A DNA stretch of 5,122 bases, taken from contig CAJXIS010000174.1 of the NCBI GenBank assembly GCA_913054115.1, forward strand, positions 1-5,122, read 5' to 3'. Below are positions 1-5,122 of the stretch, piece by piece. Position numbers and translations under genes: made by a program. Source of the stretch: an uncultured Acidimicrobiaceae bacterium. GTDB lineage: Bacteria > Actinomycetota > Acidimicrobiia > Acidimicrobiales > MedAcidi-G1. Numbering within the stretch: the stretch's first letter is position 1; every line of letters begins with the position of its first letter. The notes beneath the pieces were generated by a model. That model was not told where the DNA came from. It worked only from the letters and a program-made list of their open reading frames with translations, and searched no databases.

Positions 1-1
1 G

Positions 2-655
2 GCGCCGGCCGTCGATGCGGCACGCGACGCCCTCGTGGCGACCCTGGCCGAGGCACTCGGCGACGGGTTCGTCACCAGCGAGGTGCATCCCGGCATCGAC
101 GTCTGGGTGCGGGTGACCGCCGACTCGTGGCTGGCGACAGGCATCGCCCTGCGCGACCTCTGCGGCATGTCGTACTTCAACTTCCTCTCCGCCATCGACT
201 GGAAGCCCTCGCCCTTCGGCCGCGACATGGACTCGCAGATCGACGGCCCAGAGGCCCGCCAGCCGGAGCCGATGGAGTGGGGCACCACCGGAGGCGAGAC
301 CCGCTTCCAGATGCTCGCCAGGGTGCACGACCCCGTGTCCGGCCTCGGCATCACGCTCAAGGCCGACCTGTCGGGCGACCGGCCCGAGATCGACTCGTGG
401 ATCCCCGCCTACGCAGGTGCCGACTGGCACGAACGCGAGGCATGGGAGATGTTCGGCATCAGCTTCCGAGGCCACCCGAACCAGGTGCACCTGTACCTGC
501 CCGGCGCCTTCGAGGGGAACCCGCTGCGCAAGGACTACCCGCTGCTGGCCAGGCGCATCAAGCCATGGCCGGGCATCGTCGACGTCGAACTCATGCCGGG
601 CAGCGACGACGAGTCGGGCGACGACGCCATCGACGAGTCGGGCGACGACGCATGA
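2..655 (+). CDS. nuoC: NADH-quinone oxidoreductase subunit C (30 kDa subunit), 5' partial
   Basis: This is the hydrophilic NuoC subunit of complex I, which packs against NuoD in the connecting module near the quinone site on the cytoplasmic side. It has no cofactor of its own. The family signature is seen at 431-454 (EREAWEMF), followed by GHPNQVHLYLP and, at about 509-544, FEGNPLRKDYPL, then LARRIKPWPG, an ending typical of actinobacterial NuoC. Two positions drift from the usual consensus: Val replaces the usual basic residue after GHPNQ, and Asn replaces His in GHPLRKD. The frame is open to the left edge with NuoC-like residues before the GTG at 35, so that GTG is probably internal and the true start lies upstream; starting at 35 would give 206 residues. 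The protein ends in an acidic tail made by a tandem duplication. Its stop overlaps the nuoD start (ATGA). It is a separate protein, not a NuoCD fusion. Confidence 0.95.
   Translation, partial: APAVDAARDALVATLAEALGDGFVTSEVHPGIDVWVRVTADSWLATGIALRDLCGMSYFNFLSAIDWKPSPFGRDMDSQIDGPEARQPEPMEWGTTGGETRFQMLARVHDPVSGLGITLKADLSGDRPEIDSWIPAYAGADWHEREAWEMFGISFRGHPNQVHLYLPGAFEGNPLRKDYPLLARRIKPWPGIVDVELMPGSDDESGDDAIDESGDDA
607..651 (+). repeat. 24-base tandem duplication in the 3' end of nuoC
   Basis: Two identical 21-base copies lie at 607-627 and 631-651, with a period of 24 bases. In the nuoC frame they encode DESGDDA, Ile, DESGDDA, forming the extreme acidic C-terminus of NuoC. The second copy ends one base before the ATG of nuoD and contains no recognisable Shine-Dalgarno sequence, so nuoD translation probably depends on coupling through the ATGA overlap. 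The copies are perfect at DNA level, which suggests a recent duplication or strong constraint. Confidence 0.9.
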
Positions 656-1824
656 CCGCCGCCACCGACGCCCAGCAACGCGCCTACATCGCCGGCCAGG
701 CAGCCGACGCACGAGTGAACGTCGAGCTCGAGACCGAGGGCATGACCCTCAACATCGGCCCGCAGCACCCGGCCACGCACGGCACCCTTCGCATCATCGT
801 GCGCCTCGACGGCGAGCGGGTCGTCGCCGCCGAACCGGTCATGGGCTACATGCACCGCGGCTACGAGAAGCTGGCCGAGGTCCGCACCTACCCGCAGGTC
901 ACCACGCTGATCAACCGCATCGACTGGCTGGGCAGCTTCGCCAACGAGGTCCCGTTCATCCTCGCCGCCGAACGGCTCATGGAGGTCGAGGCCCCACCCC
1001 GGGCCAAGTGGATCCGCACCGCCCTGTTCGAGTTGTCCCGCATCGCCAACGTGGTGCTGTTCCTCGGCGACATGGGCGTCCAGCTGGGAGCCGTCACGCC
1101 GGTCTTCTTCGCCTTCCGCGACCGCGAGTTCGTGCTGAACCAGATCGAGGCGGTCACCGGCGGCCGCTTCCACCCCAACTTCGACCGCATCGGCGGCCTC
1201 AAGGACGACCTGCCCAAGGGTTGGATCGAGGAGACCAAGGGCGTCCTCGACCGTATCCGGACCTTCTGCGACGAGATGGAGGTCCTGGTCGCCGGCAACG
1301 AGATCTTCGAGGCCAGAACCCGCAACATCGGGGTGATCCCGGCCGACGTCGGCCTCGCCTACGGCATGTCCGGCGCCAACATCCGGGCCAGCGGCGTCGA
1401 CTGGGACCTGCGGCGCGACAGCGACATGGGCCTCGCCCACGGGGACCTGGACTGGAAGGTCTGGACCCACCCCGACGGCGACTCGTTCGCCCGCTACTGG
1501 GTGCGCCTCCAAGAGGTCCGCGAGTCGTGCACCATGGTCGAGCAGTGCCTCGACGGCATCCCCTCCGGCCCGGTCATGGCCAAGGTGCCCCGCATCATCA
1601 AGGTGCCCGCCGGTGAGGCCTACGTCGAGACCGAGAACCCGCTCGGCATCATGGGCTACTACATCGTCTCCAAGGGCGAACTGGTGCCGTACCGGGTCAA
1701 GATCCGCTCGGCATCGTTCAACAACGTCTCGATCACGCCCTGGCTGCTCGAGGGCGTCTACGTCCCCGACGTGATCTCGATCCTCGCCAGCCTCTACTTC
1801 ATCCTCGGGGACATCGACCGGTGA
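652..1824 (+). CDS. nuoD: NADH-quinone oxidoreductase subunit D (49 kDa subunit)
   Basis: NuoD forms, with NuoB and NuoH, the cavity where quinone is reduced. The product is 390 residues, normal for an unfused NuoD. The 49 kDa signature MHRGYEKLAEVR is at residues 67-78, and GPQHPATHG at 36-44 carries His43, which aligns with the quinone-ligand His (bovine His59, Thermus His38). The partner Tyr (bovine Tyr108, Thermus Tyr87), 49 residues further on, is Trp92 here (RIDWLGSF). Other family landmarks are FDRIGGLKDDLP (177-188), GANIRASGVDWDLR (241-254), GYYIVSKG (335-342) and the terminal GDIDR. The paired N- and C-terminal CxxC motifs of NiFe hydrogenase large subunits are absent, so this is not a hydrogenase. 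The ATG at 652 overlaps the nuoC stop (ATGA) and puts GPQHP at a normal distance from the N-terminus. The frame is open further upstream, but that part is only the shadow of nuoC. The gene is followed directly by nuoH, with no nuoEFG. Confidence 0.97.
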   Translation: MTAATDAQQRAYIAGQAADARVNVELETEGMTLNIGPQHPATHGTLRIIVRLDGERVVAAEPVMGYMHRGYEKLAEVRTYPQVTTLINRIDWLGSFANEVPFILAAERLMEVEAPPRAKWIRTALFELSRIANVVLFLGDMGVQLGAVTPVFFAFRDREFVLNQIEAVTGGRFHPNFDRIGGLKDDLPKGWIEETKGVLDRIRTFCDEMEVLVAGNEIFEARTRNIGVIPADVGLAYGMSGANIRASGVDWDLRRDSDMGLAHGDLDWKVWTHPDGDSFARYWVRLQEVRESCTMVEQCLDGIPSGPVMAKVPRIIKVPAGEAYVETENPLGIMGYYIVSKGELVPYRVKIRSASFNNVSITPWLLEGVYVPDVISILASLYFILGDIDR

Positions 1825-2858
1825 ACACCCTCACCCTCGCCGTCGAGCTCGCCTACTGGCAGCAGACGACCCTCCGGGCGGTCATCGGCCTCGTGGCCGT
1901 GCTGCTCCCCGCCGGCACGCTCGTCTACCTGTTCCTGTTCAAGATGATGAGCTTCATGCAGAGCCGTCTCGGCCCCATGGAGGCCGGCCCCTACGGCTCG
2001 CTCCAGCTCCTCGCCGAGGTCGGCAAGTTCCTCCAGAAGGAGGACATCGTCCCCGCCAAGGCCGACCGGGTCGTGTTCAAGGCGGCGCCGTTCGTGGTGC
2101 TGGTCTCCACGTTCCTGCTGGTGCTGGTCATCCCCGGCGGGCCGGACCTGGTGTTCATCGACGTCGACACGGGCATCTTCCTGGCGCTGGCGGTCTCGTC
2201 GATCTCGGTGATCGGCATCCTCATGGCCGGCTGGGCGTCGGCCTCCAAGTACTCGCTGCTGGGCGCCCTGCGGGCCACCGGCCAGCTCATCGCCTACGAG
2301 TTGCCGCTGGTCCTGGCGGTCATGGGCGTCGTCATCCAGGCCGGCACCCTCAACATGCAGGGCATCGTGATGGCCCAGGCACAGGGCGAGATCTTCGGGT
2401 TCGGCGGCATCGGCAGTCCCTTCATCCTCACGCAGTTCCTCGGATTCGCGATCTTCCTGATCGCCGTCCAGGCCGAGCTCACCCAGCCGCCGTTCGACAT
2501 GCCCGTCGCCGAGTCCGAGCTCGTGACCGGCTACCTCACCGAGTACTCCGGCATGCGGTTCCTGATGTTCTTCATCGGCGAGTTCGCCACGGCAGGCATC
2601 TTCGCTGCGCTGGCCTCCACGCTGTTCCTGGGCGGCTGGTACATCCCGGGCCTCGACCCGACCGACAACCTGTTCAACGTCATCGGTCCGATGGTCCTGA
2701 TGGGCAAGATCATCCTGGTCTCCTTCCTCATCTTCTGGTTCCGGTTCACCTATCCCCGGTTCCGCGAGGACCAGCTCCAGACGCTGGCCTGGAAGGTGCT
2801 CATCCCCCTGTCGCTCATCAACATCGTCGTGACCGGCGTGCTGAAGGTGGTGTTCTGA
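1821..2858 (+). CDS. nuoH: NADH-quinone oxidoreductase subunit H
   Basis: NuoH is the membrane subunit that anchors the hydrophilic arm, closes the quinone cavity and starts the chain of charged residues leading to the proton pumps. The product is 345 residues with about eight hydrophobic segments, as expected. Recognisable motifs are MQSRLGPMEAGPYGSLQ (46-62), KEDIVPAKADR (73-83), QLIAYELPL with Glu160 (155-163), PPFDMPVAESELVTGY (223-238), TEYSGM (240-245) and YPRFREDQL (311-319). Two consensus positions differ: LAD is LAE (Glu66), and the first Glu of the P-E-A-E-x-E-L loop is Val229, although Glu231 and Glu233 remain. The GTG start at 1821 overlaps the nuoD stop by four bases (GTGA); this start places the first membrane helix at about residues 18-40. 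A weak purine run (GGGGA, 1807-1811) lies upstream, so coupling to nuoD is likely. The stop overlaps the nuoI ATG by one base. Confidence 0.96.
   Translation: MNTLTLAVELAYWQQTTLRAVIGLVAVLLPAGTLVYLFLFKMMSFMQSRLGPMEAGPYGSLQLLAEVGKFLQKEDIVPAKADRVVFKAAPFVVLVSTFLLVLVIPGGPDLVFIDVDTGIFLALAVSSISVIGILMAGWASASKYSLLGALRATGQLIAYELPLVLAVMGVVIQAGTLNMQGIVMAQAQGEIFGFGGIGSPFILTQFLGFAIFLIAVQAELTQPPFDMPVAESELVTGYLTEYSGMRFLMFFIGEFATAGIFAALASTLFLGGWYIPGLDPTDNLFNVIGPMVLMGKIILVSFLIFWFRFTYPRFREDQLQTLAWKVLIPLSLINIVVTGVLKVVF
2843..2850 (+). promoter_or_regulatory. Shine-Dalgarno site for nuoI
   Basis: GAAGGTGG resembles the GAAGGAGG consensus with one mismatch and ends seven bases before the ATG at 2858. It lies inside the nuoH coding end and supports that start for nuoI. 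Confidence 0.6.
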
Positions 2859-3364
2859 TGCCTACTCCCAAGATCCCCGGCCTCATCAAGGGCCTCGGTG
2901 TCACCATGAGGACGATGGTGCGCACCCTCACCAAGGGTTCACACACGGTCCAGTACCCGAAGGTCAAGGAGACGCCCACTCCCCGGGCGCGTGGCGTCAT
3001 CGCCCTCCACGAGGAGAACTGCACCTCCTGCATGCTGTGCGTGCGCGAGTGCCCCGACTGGTGCATCTACATCGAGGGCCACAAGTACCTGGCGCCGCCC
3101 CGCCGCGCCGGCGGCAAGCCCCGCCAGAAGAACGCCCTCGACCGCTTCGACATCGACTATGCGCTCTGCATGTACTGCGGCATCTGCGTCGAGGTCTGCC
3201 CGTTCGAGGCCCTGTTCTGGACGCCCGAGTTCGAGTACTCCGAACCCAAGATCGCCGACCTGCTCCACGACAAGTCCCTGCTGGGGAAGTGGATGGAGAC
3301 GGTGCCCGACTTCACCGACTACGAGGCCGGCAGCGAGGCCAAGAAGGCCCAGGTACCACGGTGA
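2858..3364 (+). CDS. nuoI: NADH-quinone oxidoreductase subunit I (two [4Fe-4S] ferredoxin-like subunit)
   Basis: NuoI carries clusters N6a and N6b, which pass electrons towards NuoB and the quinone site. The product is 168 residues. Both cluster motifs are intact: Cys55, 58, 61 and 65 (CTSCMLCVRECP) and Cys104, 107, 110 and 114 (CMYCGICVEVCP). An additional Cys69 follows the first motif (CPDWCIYI). The stretch between the motifs (about residues 75-103) is roughly nine residues longer than in the common E. coli-type NuoI, as I remember that sequence, and contains a basic patch (R82, R83, K87, R89, K91). This wording, with FWTPEFEY after the second motif, resembles from memory the NuoI of EFG-less actinobacterial operons. 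Because no nuoEFG lies in the operon between nuoD and nuoH, NuoI could be where an alternative donor delivers electrons; this is inference. The ATG overlaps the nuoH stop by one base (TGATG). Confidence 0.96.
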   Translation: MPTPKIPGLIKGLGVTMRTMVRTLTKGSHTVQYPKVKETPTPRARGVIALHEENCTSCMLCVRECPDWCIYIEGHKYLAPPRRAGGKPRQKNALDRFDIDYALCMYCGICVEVCPFEALFWTPEFEYSEPKIADLLHDKSLLGKWMETVPDFTDYEAGSEAKKAQVPR

Positions 3365-3906
3365 CCGTGATGGCAGCCCTACAGGGCTTCGATTCGCTGA
3401 CGAGCGGCGACACCGTCGTCGCCCAGAACATCGCGTTCGGCATCCTGGCCGTGGTGATGATCGTGGCCGCCCTGCGCATGGTCACCACCCTCAACGTCGT
3501 CCATGCGGCGCTGTACCTCGTGATCGTGCTGGCCGGCGCGGCCGGGATCTTCATCCTGCTGGGCGCCGAGTTCGTCGGCGTCACGCAGGTGCTCGTCTAC
3601 ATCGGGGCGATCGTCGTCCTGTTCCTGTTCGGCATCATGCTCACCCGTGGCGCCCTGGGCGAGGACGAAGAGGCGAACATCGAGAAGCGTCGCATGGCCG
3701 TCCTGGTCGGCGTGCTGGTGCTCGTCGTCACCGGCGGCGCCGTGCTCGACTCGTTCGGCGACGCAGCCGTGAACCGTGCCGCCCCGAGCCTCACCGCCGA
3801 GATCGGCGACTCCATCTTCAGCCAGTACATCGTCCCGTTCGAGGCGGTGTCCGTCCTGCTGCTGGCCGCCCTCATCGGTGCGATCGTCATCGCGAGGAAG
3901 GACTGA
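3361..3906 (+). CDS. nuoJ: NADH-quinone oxidoreductase subunit J
   Basis: NuoJ is a small membrane subunit between NuoH and NuoK; its third helix takes part in linking quinone reduction to proton transfer. With the GTG start at 3361 the product is 181 residues with about five hydrophobic segments. Family landmarks are NVVHAALYLV (45-54), LLGAEFVGVTQVLVYIGAI (66-84) leading into VVLFLFGIML, and the terminal helix YIVPFEAVSVLLLAALIGA. A charged loop follows helix three (GEDEEANIEKRR). The start is not certain: GTG 3361 overlaps the nuoI stop as GTGA, like other junctions here, with a weak AGG seven bases upstream. GTG 3367 and ATG 3370 are also in frame, and a GGTGA lies five bases before ATG 3370. 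The choice changes only the first three residues. The gene ends three bases before nuoK. Confidence 0.94.
   Translation: MTVMAALQGFDSLTSGDTVVAQNIAFGILAVVMIVAALRMVTTLNVVHAALYLVIVLAGAAGIFILLGAEFVGVTQVLVYIGAIVVLFLFGIMLTRGALGEDEEANIEKRRMAVLVGVLVLVVTGGAVLDSFGDAAVNRAAPSLTAEIGDSIFSQYIVPFEAVSVLLLAALIGAIVIARKD
3894..3902 (+). promoter_or_regulatory. Shine-Dalgarno site for nuoK
   Basis: GAGGAAGGA is a strong purine-rich match to the anti-Shine-Dalgarno sequence, ending seven bases before the ATG at 3910. It is embedded in the last codons of nuoJ and fixes the nuoK start. Confidence 0.7.
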
Positions 3907-3909
3907 GGC

Positions 3910-4209
3910 ATGCTGCTCAACCAGTTCCTCCTCCTTGCGGCCGCCCTGTTCGCCATCGGCGTCTACGGCGTGCTGGCCCGCCGCAACGGCGTGCTCGTCC
4001 TCATGTCGATCGAGCTGATCCTCAACGCCGTCAACATCAACCTGGTGGCGTTCTCGGCGGTGCGGGCGACCGTCGGCGGCGAGGTCTTCGCCCTGTTCAT
4101 CATCGCCGTGGCCGCCGCCGAGGTCGGCGTGGGTCTCGCCATGGTGCTGCTGCTGTACCGCAACCGTCGCAGCATCGACCTCACCGAGATCGACCAGTTG
4201 AGGGGCTGA
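3910..4209 (+). CDS. nuoK: NADH-quinone oxidoreductase subunit K
   Basis: NuoK is the smallest membrane subunit of complex I and is homologous to MnhC/MrpC antiporter subunits. The product is 99 residues, very close to the usual 100, with three hydrophobic helices (about 2-22, 27-48 and 58-83). The two buried glutamates essential in the family are present: Glu35 in MSIELILNAVN and Glu71 in AAAEVGVGLA, equivalent to E. coli Glu36 and Glu72. The C-terminal tail (YRNRRSIDLTEIDQLRG) is hydrophilic. The start is fixed by the strong Shine-Dalgarno sequence and the three-base gap after nuoJ. The next gene, nuoL, follows after four bases, so nuoJ, nuoK and nuoL are almost certainly cotranscribed. Confidence 0.97.
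   Translation: MLLNQFLLLAAALFAIGVYGVLARRNGVLVLMSIELILNAVNINLVAFSAVRATVGGEVFALFIIAVAAAEVGVGLAMVLLLYRNRRSIDLTEIDQLRG
4200..4205 (+). promoter_or_regulatory. Shine-Dalgarno site for nuoL
   Basis: GAGGGG at the end of nuoK ends eight bases before the GTG at 4214 and supports that GTG as the nuoL start. Confidence 0.6.
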
Positions 4210-4213
4210 CGAC

Positions 4214-5122
4214 GTGACCGACCTGCTCACCCTGGCCGCCTCGACGGCAACCGGACTGCCCCTCGGGATCACCGAGGGCGGGAGCTGGCTGCTGCGCAAC
4301 GCCTGGCTGATCCCGGCGCTGCCGGCGCTGTCGTTCCTCGGGATCCTGTTCTTCGGCAAGCGGATGCCGAGGGGTGGCTCCGAGCTGGGCATCGCCCTCG
4401 TCGGCCTCGCCTTCGTGCTGTCGCTGCTGACCGCCGCCGCCTGGATCGACCACCGCGACAACTTCGAGGGCGAAGAGGTCCACCGGGTCGTCGCCGTCGT
4501 CGAGCACGGGGACGAATCCGCCGAGGGCCACGGGGACGGACCCGCCGAGGCACACGCCCCCGCCCACCCGTCGTTGGCCGTCCACAACACGGTCACCTGG
4601 TTCGAGCTCAACGACGTCGTATTCACCGTCGGCACCCTCGTCGACGGGCCCGCCGTGATGATGATGGTCGTCGTCTCCCTCGTCTCGCTCCTGGTCCACG
4701 TGTACTCCACGGAGTACGTCGCCGGCGACCGGCGCTACACGCACTTCTTCGCCTTCCTGTCGCTGTTCAGCGCCTCGATGCTGCTGCTCGTCGTGTCCGA
4801 GAACACGCTGCAACTGCTGGTCTCGTGGGAGCTGGTCGGCGTGTGCTCCTTCGTGCTGATCGGCCACTGGTGGGAGGAAAAACCCAACAGCGATGCGGCG
4901 CTCAAGGCGTTCCTGACCAACCGGGTGGGCGACATGGGCCTCATCGTCGGCGTCACGATCCTGTTCTTCACCGTCGGCTCGGCGCTGCCCGGCCAGTTCG
5001 GTTCGTTCTCGATCGCCGAGACCAACGCCCTCGCCGGCTCCGGACAGCTCTCGCACACGGCACTGCTCGTGGCGTCCTGCTGCCTGATGGCCGCCGTGAT
5101 GTCGAAGTCCGGCCAGTTCCTC
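4214..5122 (+). CDS. nuoL: NADH-quinone oxidoreductase subunit L, 3' partial
   Basis: NuoL is the large antiporter-like (MrpA-type) proton-pumping subunit at the far end of the membrane arm. The frame is open from GTG 4214 to the right edge, giving the first 303 residues of a protein usually over 600 long. Hydrophobic segments lie at about residues 30-48 and 57-78, then from about 145 onward. Family landmarks are GTLVDG (140-145), LVHVYSTEYVAGDRRYTHFF (160-179), SWELVGVCSFVLIGHWWEEK (204-223, with the key Glu206, equivalent to E. coli Glu144), KAFLTNRVGDMG (231-242) and MSKSGQFL (296-303, with Lys298, equivalent to E. coli Lys229). Between the second and third hydrophobic segments is a hydrophilic loop (about 80-130), longer than usual, with seven His and many acidic residues, partly built from a tandem repeat. 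The GTG start has a good Shine-Dalgarno sequence and lies four bases after nuoK. Confidence 0.95.
   Translation, partial: MTDLLTLAASTATGLPLGITEGGSWLLRNAWLIPALPALSFLGILFFGKRMPRGGSELGIALVGLAFVLSLLTAAAWIDHRDNFEGEEVHRVVAVVEHGDESAEGHGDGPAEAHAPAHPSLAVHNTVTWFELNDVVFTVGTLVDGPAVMMMVVVSLVSLLVHVYSTEYVAGDRRYTHFFAFLSLFSASMLLLVVSENTLQLLVSWELVGVCSFVLIGHWWEEKPNSDAALKAFLTNRVGDMGLIVGVTILFFTVGSALPGQFGSFSIAETNALAGSGQLSHTALLVASCCLMAAVMSKSGQFL
4505..4552 (+). repeat. Imperfect 24-base tandem duplication inside nuoL
   Basis: Two adjacent 24-base units (4505-4528 and 4529-4552) match at 20 of 24 positions. In frame they encode HGDESAEG and HGDGPAEA (NuoL residues 98-113), followed by a shorter related HAPAH. They sit in the extended hydrophilic loop between the second and third hydrophobic segments and keep the reading frame. 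Confidence 0.8.

Noticed and set aside
35..37. GTG at 35 as the start of nuoC
   Set aside because: The same frame is open to the left edge and reads as plausible NuoC sequence (APAVDAARDAL), so the start is more likely outside the window, though 35 cannot be excluded.
127..651. Possible N-terminal extension of nuoD back to position 127
   Set aside because: The frame is open but its translation is Arg/Pro/His-rich out-of-frame nuoC; family alignment and the ATGA junction fix the start at 652.
535..1512. Antisense open frame of 325 codons opposite nuoD
   Set aside because: It is a third-position GC artefact; the + strand frame carries all NuoD motifs.
652..3364. Possible membrane-bound NiFe hydrogenase (group 4) instead of complex I
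   Set aside because: NuoD lacks the N- and C-terminal CxxC nickel ligands and ends in GDIDR; NuoJ, NuoK and separate NuoC with quinone-site motifs fit complex I.
2991..4217. + strand open frame of 408 codons across nuoI to nuoK
   Set aside because: Ser/Arg/Pro-rich shadow translation overlapping three well-supported genes in other frames.
3379..4710. Long antisense open frame of 443 codons
   Set aside because: It lies opposite nuoJ, nuoK and nuoL, its composition is biased to Asp/Glu/His/Gln as expected for the reverse of GC-rich genes, and it shows no domain.
4181..5056. Antisense open frame of 291 codons opposite nuoL
   Set aside because: Low-complexity Asp/Glu/Arg/Gln-rich translation without motifs; the + strand frame is clearly NuoL.
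1..5122. A wholly new biological system in the window
   Set aside because: All coding sequence is accounted for by nuoC, D, H, I, J, K and L; the unusual points are variations on complex I.

Overview
The window is one continuous stretch of a respiratory complex I (NADH-quinone oxidoreductase type) operon. All genes are on the + strand in the order nuoC (5' partial) - nuoD - nuoH - nuoI - nuoJ - nuoK - nuoL (3' partial). Almost every base is coding. Neighbouring genes overlap by 1 to 4 bases (C/D, D/H, H/I, I/J) or are separated by 3 to 4 bases (J/K, K/L). No promoter, terminator, RNA gene, mobile element or CRISPR array is visible, and no gap exceeds a few bases.

The DNA is strongly GC-rich, with G/C in nearly all third codon positions. 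NuoC and NuoD are separate proteins, GTG starts are common, and the wording of the proteins (for example the NuoC ending LLARRIKPWPG and the NuoI segment CPDWCIYI) is of actinobacterial type. My best guess is a high-GC actinobacterium, possibly an Acidimicrobiia-like lineage. The class-level guess is inference only.

Layout: 2-655 encodes NuoC and 652-1824 NuoD, the hydrophilic subunits that form the quinone-reducing module. 1821-2858 encodes NuoH, the membrane subunit that closes the quinone cavity. 2858-3364 encodes NuoI, carrying two [4Fe-4S] clusters. 3361-3906 NuoJ, 3910-4209 NuoK and 4214-5122 NuoL belong to the proton-pumping membrane arm. Upstream nuoA/nuoB and downstream rest of nuoL plus nuoM/nuoN are expected outside the window.

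The main point of interest is that nuoE, nuoF and nuoG, which encode the NADH-oxidising module and normally sit between nuoD and nuoH, are absent: nuoD and nuoH overlap by 4 bases. This matches a known type of 11-subunit, EFG-less complex I that also occurs in actinobacteria and whose electron donor is poorly defined. Several residues agree with a divergent complex: Trp replaces the conserved quinone-ligand Tyr in NuoD, Val replaces a conserved Glu in the NuoH cavity loop, and NuoI has a basic inter-cluster loop with an extra Cys. Two separate 24-base tandem duplications encode acidic 8-residue repeats, one in the NuoC tail and one in a His/acid-rich NuoL loop. I do not see a wholly new system here; the window is a recognisable complex I operon with lineage-specific features.
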